Source: Carex sylvatica | Taxonomy: Eukaryota; Streptophyta; Magnoliopsida; Poales; Cyperaceae | DNA: 64,000 nucleotides | NCBI GenBank assembly: GCA_964058845.1 | Contig: CAXKVR010000001.1 | Location: 1-64,000 of the forward strand | Reading direction: 5' to 3' | Shown: positions 34,642-47,210 of the stretch, one piece after another | Numbering within the stretch: the first letter of the stretch is position 1 | Layout of the letters: every line of letters starts with the position of its first letter | Position numbers and translations under genes: made by a program | The notes under the pieces: model-generated | Told to the model about the DNA's origin: nothing | The model's database searches: none | What the model saw: the letters and a program-made list of their open reading frames with translations, nothing else

Positions 34642-35725
34642 CTATGGATACCCACCTTTCCACCCGGTTCCACCATAGGCATGATTATCCCTACGGTTAT
34701 TCCTGAAAGCGCAACACCCGACCGAGTACACAATCACAATGAAAATCAGAAAGATGATGTTCAGAATCGAAACCTTCTTCCAGTCGGACTTGAGATTGGC
34801 GACCACGCCGGCTTTGCACGACTGGCAGTCGTAGCAGAGAGTCGTGTTGGTGTTGCTCCATGTTGTACAGTCGGTATTGGTGAATGTTGTGTTAGAGTTC
34901 TTGCTCCAGTTGATCGGGCTTACATATGTGAAGTTACATTCGGACGGTGGCTTGCAGCATCCAGACTGAATTAGAAAAAATCAAAAAGGTTATTGTTAGT
35001 GGAGAATGAAGTAGAATTTATAGTTTGCAAAAACAAATTTCATCAAAGTATGTACTATTTATAAATTGAGGGTGTTTCAATATCTCCCAAATTGAGTAGG
35101 AAGCCAATTTATAGGAATTGGGGGTGTTTTAAGGTCTCCCAAATTTCACGTATTAAAATCCACCAGATACTTTCTTCACACACTATGTAAAAATTGAGAT
35201 AAGAGTTCATTATACCTGAACTGGAGAAAGATTTTCCTTGTAAAATTGATCATAAGTCTCATTCTCCTCCTCCAAACTGTGGCAAACCTTCGAATCGACC
35301 AAACAAGCCCTAATTTTGGACCAGTTCTTGGTACTATTGACTCTCTTTTGCAACCAACTCGAATAATCCCCCAATCGGTACTCCTTGTACCCCCTTCCTG
35401 ACACCACCTCTCCCGCTCCCTTGTTCGTCACCACAAACGCAAAGATGGTGAAGCAAAACAAGAGAAGGATCAAGATAAACATAACAAAGAGATAGATCCA
35501 GAGGAGCCATGTCACTCTACAGCAAGCCCCGATCAGACCCGCTAAAGAGACGAGAAGGAGAAACACGCCAATAGCGATCAATGGACCTTGGAGAAACTTC
35601 TCGCACTCAGTCGCCTGAGTCGAGTGCGTTTTCATCCAGATACCTCCAGCGAGTATAGGAATGGAGAGGAGAAAGGTGATGAAGTTGAGAATCCCGACTA
35701 GGTTATTGCTTATGCGAAACGCCAT
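34642..35725 (-). CDS. Tetraspanin, two exons
   Basis: A four-pass membrane protein that organises microdomains at the plasma membrane or in exosome-like vesicles. Exon 1 is 35725-35216, exon 2 is 34965-34642. The intron has GTATAA donor and AATTCAG acceptor and lies between codons. The product is 277 residues, a normal family length. Membrane segments are near residues 10-31, 47-68 and 72-96, with the last near 230-252. The large extracellular loop carries the plant signature GCCKP at 172-176, further cysteine pairs (CYDC, SCK) and several Asn-Xaa-Ser/Thr sites. The loop and C-terminal pattern resembles the plant TET7/8/9 group, but a specific member is not assigned. No lesion is visible, and this is one of the two intact-looking genes in the window. 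Confidence 0.92.
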
Positions 35726-35830
35726 TAGAGAGAGAGAGAGAGAGAGAGAGGTGGTGAAGAAGAAATGAAGAGGGGTGTTCTGATGAAATTGAAATGAGTT
35801 TGGAATGATTTGAGGGTGGTTTTATAGAAG
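35726..35830 (-). promoter_or_regulatory. Tetraspanin promoter and 5' leader with CT repeat
   Basis: On the minus strand a TATA box (TATAAA, 35826-35821) lies about 95 bp before the ATG, placing the start of transcription near 35790. Immediately upstream of the ATG the leader carries a CT dinucleotide repeat (35750-35727), a common feature of plant 5' leaders. Confidence 0.6.
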
Positions 35831-35916
35831 GGATAAAAAGGCGTGTTTCTTTGCGTTTGCGACTTTGCCTTCGTTGAAGTAATTTATTAGGCTAATTTGG
35901 TACATGTGGATTTGAA

Positions 35917-36500
35917 ATTTGAGAAAGTTCTCCGGCTTTTCTTTCTGTCCTTTTTTTTATTTTTCTTTCCTACCTTTACCCTGGCCCTGGGTGAGTAAAG
36001 TGCTCATCCCCTGAGATATCGCATATTTTGCGTGACTTACGTGTCCGGTGCCTATTCGGGGATAGCGCAGGGGGCCGTATTGCTTGTGCTTTGAGATTCG
36101 TGTACAACGTCTTTGAACGGTTAAGATTTTCCAAAAAATACGCAAATAATGAGATATCTCAAAGGTTGCGAATTCTGTTGTAGTAGTAGTAGTACCGCAG
36201 CGGGTAGAATAACAGAGGTTTTGCTTTAATTTTCGTGCCAGATTAAAACAGACGACTCAGATTTTATTAATCATGATGAGGTATTGCAGACGATCTGAAT
36301 TCCTTTTTTTGAGAAAGTTCTCCGGCTTTTCTTTCTGTCCTTTTTTTATTTTTCTTTCCTACTTTTTTTTTCCGGGTGCGTAGTACCGCAGGGTCCGAAG
36401 CGGGTAGAATAACAGAGGATCTGCTTTAAATTGCGTGCCTTATTAAAAGGGACGACTCAGATTAATTTAGTCACGATCAAGTATTACAGAGGATCTGTGA
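35917..36500. repeat. Imperfect direct duplication upstream of the tetraspanin gene
   Basis: GAGAAAGTTCTCCGGCTTTT and the following TTTCTGTCC...TTTCTTTCCTAC occur at about 35920 and 36312. A second shared block, GTAGTACCGCAG...GCGGGTAGAATAACAGAGG, occurs at about 36187 and 36380, followed in both by GACGACTCAGATT. The first copy contains about 180 bp (roughly 35980-36170) that the second lacks. Non-coding. Confidence 0.7.
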
Positions 36501-37857
36501 ATAGGAAGAGGCTCACGCGCTTGGACCAGGTGTTAAACATGCTACTGCGCCATCTCCGCAGCCGTCTCTCTCTCACTCGGAGTCTGTAAAAATGGCGAGA
36601 TTTAATGTGGCCGGATAAATTTCCAGAACTGTGTAATGAGTTGCTAATATATAATTCAAACAAAAGACATTTACATTGGTCATTTCATTTTAATTTTAAA
36701 ATTCACTCATCCATCTCAAATTTTAATTTATAAGATGTATGAGAATTACTATGTTAATTTCTAAACGTTAAAAACAATCAAAATTAATTACATAAGTGCA
36801 ATGCTTTTAAAATCAAGTTTAAATTAATTTTAGTTATTGATATTCTAATTTCATGAATGTAGATACCTGTTTAATTTTGCACTAATTTTGCACGAGAACA
36901 GGGGGGCATTTGGTTTTCTTTTTTGGGAGGCCATTTCGTGCCATCCGAGTGTTATTTTATTTCATTATTATGTATGGAGAAAATGGTAAGAAAATGGATA
37001 TGGTAATCTATGATTGTCTTGTCATTACGATTATATAATTCATGGTTATTCCATTGTCCGTTAAGTGTGGATTTTTTCTATTTCCGTTTCATGGAAATCA
37101 TTCATTTTGGAAATAAATTCCATTTTAAAAATAAAAGTTATCATTGATTTTCTTGAATTATGATAATTATTGCAATATATTCTAAATCAAACATTGTAAT
37201 TATATATTTTATGACAAAAGTGATTATTATTTAAAATCAAACATGGTAAGAACATGTTACCATCAATGATATTCCTTAACATTACATTCTCTAAAATTAT
37301 AATATTTCATAAAATAATATACAGCGCGAACTAAACATCCCCGAATATTTGCGTTTAAATTTTGTCAGTGACTCGGCACACTGTACCACAAAGGATTTAA
37401 CTTGCTCATGAAATTAGACCAAAGACCAAAAAACTATTTATTTCATTATTTATAGATAGAGTGTTAAAATCATTTCTTTAATTTTAGGAAACGCAACATT
37501 TATTGATGCCGCGTGTTACGACTTACGAGTATTGACCGAAACAACTTTCGTTACAACGCGACATGCCATTCACAGAAGTATCCTCAGGAAAGATATAGAT
37601 TTTAGATTATCTTTGACAAAAAATAAACTTATTCGATGAAAACAAAATGTGGATGATATGCATCCTCCAAAAGTTTACATCAATGTCAACCCGTTGGGTT
37701 GGTTGTTGGTAAACCGTGTCCTTGTGGTGCAAATTTACATGACCTTTGTTATATTTTTTTTTGTTTTGTTTATCAAGCTTTTATTTTTTTAAATAAGAAT
37801 TTTAATTATATGTTTGAATAAAATGGTTAGTTGTGATCTATATTATTATTTTATAAT
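36500..37857. other. AT-rich DNA with no gene seen
   Basis: Only short frames without motifs and no recognised element ends. Confidence 0.4.
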
Positions 37858-38234
37858 GAGGAGAGATCGGATGACACCCTTTTTTGATGACATCGAATGA
37901 CACCGTCCATTTTCAAAGTTTCCAAAGTTCAAACAGTCGATTCAAACCGTTCAACTTGATGGATATATTAAAATGTGCTTGCAGATCAAATTTTACATTT
38001 TTTGGAATTATTTTACTATTTATTAAGTATTTAACAAAATCGCTATATTCAGACCGTTGAATTTTGTACCCATCTGAATAAATAGTAAAACAATTCTGAA
38101 AAATATAAAATTTGATCTGCAAGCACATTTTAACATATCCATCAAGTTGAACGGTTTGGATCAATCGTTTGAACTTTAAAAATAGACAGTGTCATCCGAT
38201 ATCACCAAAAAAGGGTGTCATCCGATCCCTCCTC
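37858..38234. mobile_element. Near-palindromic Mutator-type MITE (377 bp)
   Basis: The two halves are inverted copies: GAGATCGGATGACACCCTTT at the left pairs with AAAGGGTGTCATCCGATCCC at the right. Pairing continues through TTCAACTTGATGGATAT/ATATCCATCAAGTTGAA to a short loop near 38045. The flanks carry a perfect 9-bp duplication TTTTATAAT (37849-37857 and 38235-38243). The transcript would fold into one long hairpin. Confidence 0.88.
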
Positions 38235-38243
38235 TTTTATAAT

Positions 38244-40380
38244 TACATATTAAAATTTTATTTTTTATATGAATAAATAAGTTACAAAATCAACATCTAT
38301 AAATTGTGTTCAGATTAGGTCTGATATTTATCGGACCTAATTTGGTTTGATGGGTGTAGTGACCATCATATTGTATCAAAATTCGTGCACTATGTATTAA
38401 AATATGTGTGTGTCTGTATCAATTTCCATGCGCACAGATTTTAATGTTAATCGTACGATGTTAAAGCCAATTAAATCTAAAAGTAAGTCCAATGTTCATC
38501 GGACCTACTCCTATCTTCTATAAATTAAGTAAAATAAAGAAATAATATATTTGTCAAATCAATAGGTAAGCATCTATCCAATGAAAATTTCTAATCTTCA
38601 ATATAATATTCCATTGACTTATCTTTTGATGAATGGATTTAATAATTGAATATTAATTGATATTTTCTATCTGAGATTTACAAAATGACTTGATTTGGAC
38701 AAATTATTTTTTAATATAAACATATATTCTTAAATATTTTCTATAAGAATCCACTTGGTATTATGATAGCAATGTATAGTGTGAATAATTTGATCGGTTC
38801 GTCCATCTTTATTTATCTAATTAATATACAAATTAGATATAATTGATAACATGCCTAAAGCAGAATTTTTTTTATAAACCATAATTAATTTTTCTTTTTA
38901 TGAAACCAACATGATTTTTTTTTTTACAAAAATCATAAGAACTGAAATATCATTTCGGTCCCGATTTTTTTTTTTTTGACCGAAATGGCAATTTGATCTC
39001 AGGTATTTTCACAATTTTTTAATGTATTTTCTTCTCAAAATCTGTAAAAATGGCTGGGACCGAAATGACAATTATATCCATAAAAAAGGAGGACCAAAAT
39101 GGCATCTCAGTTATTATGATTTTTTAAAAAACAAAGCAATCAAGTTGATTTAGTAAATTTTTTTTTTTTATTTATGGTTTCTAAAAAAAATTCCCTAAAG
39201 CACCTATATATGTTTTTGATGATCTGGCATTACATGATCATTTATAGTGCATGTACTGCTTGATTCTTTTCCAAATTGCTATTATTGCAGCTACTTTACC
39301 ATTTAAAAATGGATGATTCATATCATGTCATATCATATATGAGGTGTCACAACTTGAATCCATGAGCTGGATTTGGTGGTCTAGCCACCTTCTCCAAAAA
39401 TCAAATTAAGTCAAATCAAAATTAAATTTAGGCAAATTTGGAAGAAAGAAGTCCTCAAGAGTTCTGGTAAGTTGCCATCTTTTTCGGGAAATTTCAAAAT
39501 GACTCTTTTTCTTTCTTTAACTTAATGATAAGAAGTTGAAATTATCAATCTATATAAAAATGTTTTGACATATTGGCACTATTTGTATTAGGGTATGTTT
39601 ACTGTTCGGCTATAATTGTGTTCGTGGAAAAAAAAAAAATTTATTCGGAGTGATTTTTTTTCTCCACACACACAGTATTTCGACTATTTAAATTGAATCT
39701 GAATTCAAGTCTATTCTCGTTCTGGCCTGGCAGCCGAAGAGACTGATACTATTCTTATAGCAATTGACGTCTGATAAAATTTTCACAAAAAACTAGTAAT
39801 TGTGTCCGTGTAGGCATGACGAATTTCATGACACAACATTTATTAGGAGGTTTGAATGTCACAAGTTTTTGGATCACAAAATATCACATACTTTTTTATA
39901 TTTATATTTATTTCAAAAATTAAAATTTTATATATCAAATCAAAATTGCTCAAGTTGTTTATTTGACAAAGATGCGCTCACATATGATTTTATAATTTTA
40001 GAACCTTACTTTATATTTTTATGATTTTATAATCTTAATCTGCAAGATTGGAAGGTAAGAAAAAATAAATGCTCTGAAATTAGTCTATCATAATCAATTA
40101 AATTCGCTCAACTTTTGGCCTCTGATCTAGTATAAATTGACATTGAAAAATTATCAAATTTTATTTGAAAAAAATATTTTGAAAATGAACTAGTTCAACT
40201 GTTTAAATTTGACATTGTATTTTATATTTTTAAAATATAGATATAAAAAAAGAGTATGTGGTACTTTATATTACAAGAAAATTTATGGCATCAAAATTAT
40301 CCCTTTTTATAGAGGTCTTCAATTCTTCATGTAAAGTCTAACTTTAATTCTAAAGTTAACACACTACCCAAATTAGTTCA
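38244..40380. other. AT-rich DNA with one copy of a dispersed duplication
   Basis: No gene was recognised. From about 39835 to 40195 the sequence resembles 42525-42960 (shared AGGAGGTTT.AATGTCACAAG, CAAGTTGTTTA.TTTGACAA, GATCTAGTATAAATTGAC), so this is one copy of an unclassified repeat. Confidence 0.5.
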
Positions 40381-40387
40381 CTGTGGT

Positions 40388-40732
40388 ACTATGCATAGCG
40401 TGAATTAGTCCGTACTATGGATTAATATTTGTATTTTTTAAATTCAAATAGTTAATTTAAATGTAAATTAGTCCTCTCTTTACATTTAAAAAAAAATATC
40501 ACTATTTTTTAAATTGGTACAAAATTATTTGATCTAAAAAATCTAGATCCTTCCAAGAGTAAGTAATTTTCAACCTATTTAAATAATAGTAAAAGAAATT
40601 CAAAAATATAAAATTTTGATATGCAATTATATTTTCATATGAAGATTATATTGAACGGTTCAGATCAATTATTTAGACTTTAAAAATAAAAATATTGACA
40701 CATAGTACAGGTCAATATGCGCTATGCATAAC
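40388..40732. mobile_element. Foldback MITE
   Basis: TACTATGCATAGCG at the left pairs with CGCTATGCATAA at the right. The arms continue with CGTACTATGGATTAATATTT against ATATTGACACATAGTACAGG. The right arm includes the sequence shared with the MITE at 37858-38234. Target duplication not identified. Confidence 0.6.
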
Positions 40733-41108
40733 TCAATGGAAAATTTGAAATCCTGTTACAAAACTATTTTATGAAATGGCTGTTTAGTTAAGTCTCTGAG
40801 ATGAAAAATATCTCAAAACTATGATTGTTGGATTTTACGATAGCTATAGCTACAGTATCAGATGCAGCAAAAGGCAGAGCACTGATCTTAAAATTTTCAG
40901 AATGTACTGATAAAAGCAGCACTGGAACTGGTTTTTTTTGGCAGCTTAGATGGTGATGATTTGCTGTAAGGGGCAATTAATTTTTGCCAAGCCAAATGAA
41001 GCTGTTTGCAATTTTGCCGGAATCTTCACTAATCAACATCACTGTGTCAATCAAAACAGTATAATGCACTTGTAGCAGTTTGTACACTTGCAAAATCCAG
41101 GTGACTAT

Positions 41109-41366
41109 TATTCGGGAATAATTCGGATATTATTCGGGAATGATTCGGACCAGAAATCGGGTATAATTTGAATCAGAAATCTCAATCCTGCAAGAGAGCA
41201 AAAAAAAAAATGTTCTGAGAAACATTCGCGAATAATTCGTAAAATTCAGGAGTTATTCGAGTTTAATTAGCTCAAAGTTCGGTAAACCGAATAATTTGAC
41301 GTTTGGTTCGACATCACCCAAAAAACGAATTATTCGAATATAATTCGGATATAATTCGAGAATCTT
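41109..41366. mobile_element. hAT-type MITE with 8-bp target duplication
   Basis: A 258-bp segment filled with AATAATTCGG/CGAATTATT motifs in both orientations is flanked by a perfect 8-bp duplication GTGACTAT (41101-41108 and 41367-41374). The ends (TATTCGGGAATAATTCGG and the inverse of TTCGGATATAATTCGAGAAT) are degenerate inverted repeats. Non-coding. Confidence 0.78.
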
Positions 41367-41374
41367 GTGACTAT

Positions 41375-42524
41375 GGTACAAAGTACCACTGCTTGGCCGA
41401 GCCATTGACACATACCGGGTGATATTACCGTGTTATGAAATTTGAAATGAGAAAGAAGATGAATCCCACTAGTAAAAAAATTTGGGTTTTTACCCAAAAA
41501 GGGTGGTTTGTGAGATGGAATCATAAAAAAATAAATAGCTTGCACTGTTGCACTTATCACTTTCGCCTCTTCTTGAGAAAATGAAGTCTCGCTTTTTCCC
41601 CTCCTAATTTGTCATATTCTCGTTCTCCTGATCCAACACAGAGAGGATGAATGGAACAGTACCAATTGATTTAGGTATTATGGTTTAGGGAATGAAATAT
41701 GCTGCGATCCGAATTTGATGAATAGTACTCTGAAATTTCTATTTTTTTAAATCTAACTGTTTAACTTTTTATGTGCACGTATCTTCAAACAGTTAGTTTT
41801 TCTATGCACGCATTTCAAAATAAATCGACAGTTGAATTTGAAAAAGTAGGGATTTCAGGATACTGTTCATCCAATTCGGATTGCAGCAGATTTATTTCCT
41901 ATGGTTTAGGTAGTAGGGAACCGAAATCTATCTAATTCCTGGTCTAAGTCGTCTGATTCGCATAAGATTTGTGCGGACAAATTTTAAATCTATACTATTT
42001 GTATTTGCCCTGTGAATCTAATCATCCAGAAAAACTTCAACACAAATGGGTCGACTTAGGTCGGAGATCAGAAGAATTTTGATCCAATGCCATCTGTAGG
42101 CTGTACTTCAAAATGAATTCAGATCCATCCCGGTACCGTAATAGAGAATCTTTTACAGTTACTAGATCTGGATCGTTCTTTTTAACTTGGCACAAATCTC
42201 AAAGCTACTGCCACCTGAACTAGCTCGAATCCCAAAGTAGCTGGGAGTTAATCTGAAACCATTAAGTGAAGGAAATCTTTTACTGTAATGGAGAGAATAC
42301 TTGTCTCTTCAAAACTATTCTACAATCATCTGACCCACATACCATTCCTTTTCCAACAAACATCTTCTCCAATTTGTATCCTCTTGAGTTAGCTCAAAAT
42401 TTGAGTTTAGATCTGGATCATACGATTTAGATCGCACGAACACTAAAGGTCCACATGCATTCCAGGTGTGGGATGGATTCATCCGAATTCTGATTAACTC
42501 CCATACATACATACGCTTATTTTT
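41375..42524. other. Non-coding DNA with no gene seen
   Basis: Less AT-rich than its surroundings in places, but frames are short and without motifs. No element boundary was recognised. Confidence 0.4.
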
Positions 42525-42960
42525 TTAGGAGGTTTCAATGTCACAAGTTTTTGGTATCAAATATCCCATATTTTCTATATTTATGTTTATATTTCAAAAT
42601 TTCAAAATTTTAAATATTAAATCAAATTTGGTGAAGTTGTTTACTTTGACAAGGAGGCATTCACAAATTTTTTTTTTTTAAAAGCCGTGAATACAACTCG
42701 CACTCTCGACCTTTGCCTTCAGGTCATTACAGTTTTATAACATTTTTTTTCTAGTCAACTGGAATACTCCCCCATTTCTCAAACATAAAATTTTCATAAT
42801 CACTTTCTACAAGATTGTCTGGTCCAACAAAATATACTTTAAAATTAATCCATTATAATCCCTCGATCTAGTATAAATTGACCTTGAGAAGTATAAAATT
42901 TTATTTGAACACGTTACTTGCGGAAATGAACATGATCTAGCATAAATTCTTGATTTTATG
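42525..42960. repeat. Second copy of a dispersed duplication
   Basis: Corresponds to about 39835-40195 in the same orientation, with indels. It carries an extra insert around 42670-42740 (T-rich run and following sequence) that the first copy lacks. Family unknown. Confidence 0.6.
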
Positions 42961-43234
42961 AATGGGAAATTTGAAGTCGCACCAAGGGACGCTAGTTGCC
43001 AAAAAAGATTGTCATAAATTAACTGTCTGATCCTAATCCGACGGTAAAAATGAGCCCCGCAAGGATCCACATAATCTGGCACCTGTAGAGGTCTTCTTAA
43101 CAAAAAGGTGGTGTCGAAAAAGGAATGTTATAACAGATTCGTGTGATTTAGATCCGATCCGATTACAGATTCGGACGCTCTGGTTCCGTGAATAGATGAT
43201 GTCACGGGAAATGGACGGTCTCGATGGAAATGTT

Positions 43235-43697
43235 TTTTTTTTTTTTGAAATAACTGATAGTGACTATCAGTAAAATTACATTGGTCCCTGTTACACTGTA
43301 CACTACTAAAAAATCAGAGAAACCAAAGTAAAAACATCAGTTTTGGAGTACACTACAGAAAAAAAACTACTCAAATATATTGCATCCATAATTTTGCTGT
43401 CTTCACTGCATGAGTTGTCAGTACTCCAGGATCCATATCAGCATCTTCAAAAAATCTTTTTATTTCGGCCTCTCCACAAAAACCAGCAGACTGACAGAAA
43501 ATATGGTCCCCATTTACTTCTTGGTAACCTGTTCTGACATGAATGCCAAGAAGCATCCACTGTTGTTTGTATTGTATCCCGACTGTTCAACAAATTAACT
43601 CCTATCAATCGCTGCACTTTTGTCCACACCCTTCTCGCATACATACATTGAAAGAATATGTGTAGGCCTGTTTCTATAGGGCATTGCTGACATTGGA
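43235..43697 (-). mobile_element. 5'-truncated LINE with 17-bp target duplication
   Basis: On the minus strand the segment encodes the tail of a plant LINE reverse transcriptase: CQQCPIETGLHIFFQC, then RRVWTKVQRLIG and SVCWFLWRGRNKKIF, the zf-RVT region and following segment. A frameshift lies after RNKKIF (about 43450). It ends in a poly-A tail, seen as a T-run at the left edge (43235-43246). The 17-bp duplication GTCTCGATGGAAATGTT flanks it (43218-43234 and 43698-43714). This is a classic truncated retroposition product. Confidence 0.9.
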
Positions 43698-43714
43698 GTC
43701 TCGATGGAAATGTT

Positions 43715-46116
43715 CTCCTTTCAAATTGTACATTTTTTTTTTCATGTGGTGAATCATTTCATCTCTAGCCGTTCATTTGAGATTCGACGTTTTAAATAGC
43801 TGATTTGAAGTGCTCAGCGTGTTCTCCAAATTATATATTTTTTGAATTTTTTTTACTATTTTGTAAGAATTTTTAAAAATTATTGTTTTGAAGAATAAAA
43901 AATAAGAAAAAAAAAAAATCTGAAAAGCAGTAATTTTAAAATATTCATAAAAAATAGTAAAAAAAAAAAAAAAATGCAAAATTTGGTCCCAAGTATATTT
44001 TATTATGAAGAACATGTTGAGCACTTTAGATCGACTATCTGAACTACTTTATTAACCGTAAAAATGAATTGGTAGCACCAAGGCTTAGAAATTACTATTT
44101 TGATCTTAGCCAACCTCATCACTGCTTGTCCATTTGTCTGATTTTAATAAAAATATGATCTAGTAAAATTATTTAATGTTTATTAAGAGGGTTTAAAGAG
44201 TAAATATATTAACAATGTTGTTTAAGTTTCATACACCGTACATGCGTTGCATTAAGCGGAAACAATGCTGTCAATATCTTTGTCCAATTTAAACCATCTA
44301 GTTTTCAACTGACAGGTTTCATACGAGCCACAAGCCCACAGTTACCTCTCTTAATTACTATCTCTCGTCAATAATATTTATTTGAGAATTTGTTTATAAT
44401 TCTTGAAAAATATACAGATAATCTTTTGACTAATTTAAAAGGCTCAAATATTAGAAACTTTATTTTTGCTTAAAATTCCAGAAACTATCAAAATAGCCGT
44501 CACAAGAATATTTAATTTTTTCCTTTTTCTAGCAAAGAGTCAAGTTTTTTGTTTTTGTTTTGTTTTTATCTTTTTTCATGTACTATTATTGACTACATGG
44601 AGCATAAAATTGTAGATAAATTGTAATTGTGTTTCAGCAATCAACCACTAACAGTCCATTAAAATACACATTTCACAAGACATGTTGTTTTATATTTTAC
44701 ATATCTAAAAGATTCAAAAATAGTGATTGTTTATCTTTATATCTACAAAAAAAAATAAAAAATTCTAATTTTTTTATAAATTTTGGTCTCCATGTATAAT
44801 TTCATATGAAAATTATGTCAAGTGTTGAGTAGTTCAGATGAGACCATTCTGCACTTTATAAATTAATAATACGGATCATTACGTGCTTTTTAAAGTATTG
44901 TAATTAACCTCACTCGTCGCTCTGTATATAAAAATATAATCAGTTTTAATCTGAGGAGACAATTGCAATATTATTTAAATTTAATTAATCATGTAAAATG
45001 ACATAAGTTTATATTTCTGTAATTTTCTATTATAAATTTATTGAATTTGCAAAATAAACTTTCAATCGAAGTGTGTTCTGTTCTTTTATCATTTCTATTA
45101 GGGGAGTGCTATTCTAAACACAAGATTTCTATTATTGAGAGCTGAGAGAATTATTTTCTCTTTTATACCAACTTTGCCCTCAATATTTAAAAAAAAATTA
45201 AGTTATTGGTAATAAATGAAACATTTGAGACTTAACAATACAAATATATAAGTAAAAGAAAATTGAAAGAAAGAAGAAAAAAAGAAGAGAGATATCTCCT
45301 GAAACTAAAACATACCTTGTTTTGTAATACCTTACTCTCCTCTTTATTTCATATAACTAACACCAGCAGTAAAATAATTTCAAACTATGATTTGTTCCAA
45401 GGCCAACTATTTACATTAAAAATCTTCGGTACCAAAACAACATGCATGACAAACTCTATCTCTTTCTCATATACATATATTCTTTTTTTTGGCTAAGCAT
45501 AAATAATACTATTTCGGTTTTCCATGAATTATTATTTTTTTCTTTACCTAGATGCTTATTTATTATCATTTTTGAAAGCTAATACAGTCAATGCCACACC
45601 AGGTTGCTGTCATACTGGTGGTGATTCTTCAAATTATAATCAATCTAACTACTTCTACCTTGAACAACAAAAGGACACAAAAATTGAAAAAAAAATAATA
45701 AACCCAATCACATGACAATAAACGATCTCCACAAAATGAAATTATCTATTAAATTCACAAATAAAATACTTGTTATGTTATAACTTTTGCATAATTTTAA
45801 TTGCATGTATTGGAACTAACAAAATTTGATCATATATTTTTTATCCAATTAGTTTTCGTTGCATCAAATAGAGAAGAATTTGTTCACCATTATTTTTTTG
45901 ACTAGTTTCAATGAATTATGTCATCAATTAATTACTTATAAAATTTTATTCAGACTGTTCGAAATTTGAATCAATATAAAGTTGCACATGATTGATAGGC
46001 AGTAATTAATGGTAGGAATTATTTAAACAAAAAGCTTTACGAATTCCCTTCCATAATTGATAGCAGGAATTAATTATAAGTAAAATAAGAAAGTATTTAA
46101 TAAGGAGTAAAATTGA
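43715..46116. other. AT-rich DNA with MITE relics and no gene
   Basis: Partial copies of the 37858-38234 MITE family are recognisable around 43850-44065 (ATGCAAAATTTGGTCCCAAG, GTTGAGCACTTTAGATCGAC) and 44740-44880. Short low-complexity frames around 45263-45715 are Lys/Phe/Tyr-rich with no motif and are not called. Confidence 0.45.
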
Positions 46117-46275
46117 ATATAAAATAAAAAATTTCTCTTAGCACTCAAAAATAAAATTAATGTGCTTATAATAGCACTCTCTTTTCTATTATTTAATATA
46201 AAATAAAAAATTTCTCTTAGCACTCAAAAATAAAATTCATGTGCTTATAATAGCACTCTCCTTTCTATTATTTAA
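46117..46275. repeat. 78-bp tandem duplication upstream of the ubiquitin gene
   Basis: The unit containing TTTCTCTTAGCACTCAAAAA and GTGCTTATAATAGCACTCTC occurs twice in direct succession (about 46117 and 46195) with only a few differences. It lies about 560-720 bp before the TATA box of the ubiquitin gene. Confidence 0.88.
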
Positions 46276-46832
46276 TTTTAGATAAATATAATTAGTAGTG
46301 AATTGTGTAATTTGTGTAGAGCTTACTTGGCTTCCAAACTTCTTTTTCTCTGACGATACCTCACAAAATCTCTAGCTCTTGATCATCTGTGGTGCATGAA
46401 ATATAATATCAAAGTGTTAATTGATGAATCTTTTTGGTTGAATCTTTCTTTTTTATTTCTAAAAATACATCGATACTTTCTATTTTACTGTTTGCAATGT
46501 AGTGTAATTTTTAATGTAGAAGGATTTTTTTTTTTAAATTGCTTTCTATATGTTTTTATTAACTCTCATTTCTAACATTTTAGTAATAATTGATGACGTG
46601 ATTACTAAAAAAAATTTAAAATTAATTGCACGAGTGTAGAGACTTAAAAATTTAACTCAACTTAATTTCTATTTATTAATTGTTTTTAATTTCTAGTGGT
46701 AACAACCTATTATCTAATTGTAACCTAAATATCAGGATACAGGAGGAGCTGCATGGGTAGAACCACAGAAAATCCAACCAATCCACCGCTATTAATTATT
46801 TGTGATTCTGTAAAAATATAATCAAGGACTTC

Positions 46833-47204
46833 TATAAATAGCACCGAAATATCTCCTCTCAGAAGCCCACAATTTGTGTTAATCGTTTCTATCTAAAATC
46901 TTCTCGCGCAGAAATTAAAGGTACGATAGAATTCGAACCTCTTTATTGATTTTTCTCTCTCTCTTAATTTAACGATCTGTTTTCTTATTATTTGACTTCG
47001 ATTTTGGATTCCCGGAGATTAAATTTTGACATCGATATGTTTTTCCCCCAATTTCCCCCAAAAGTATTATATTTTGTAATTAATTAGCCTGTCTAATACT
47101 TCTCTATGATCAATTAATAAGTATATATTTTCAAATCAAGTTTTATTATAATAAATATATACTATTTTCTTTTTAACGAAAGATGTGTTTCGTTATATCT
47201 ACAG
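46833..47204 (+). promoter_or_regulatory. Ubiquitin gene promoter, 5' leader exon and leader intron
   Basis: A TATA box (TATAAATA, 46833-46840) is followed by a leader exon that ends at 46920. An intron runs from 46921 (GTACGATAG) to 47204 (TATCTACAG), six bases before the ATG. A single intron in the 5' leader is usual for plant ubiquitin genes and tends to raise expression, so this copy probably derives from a gene-level duplication and not from a processed transcript. Confidence 0.8.
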
Positions 47205-47210
47205 GAGAAG

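Noticed and set aside
45263..45715. Two short plus-strand frames upstream of the ubiquitin gene
   Set aside because: Low-complexity residues, no start context or splice signals that join them, no recognised domain.
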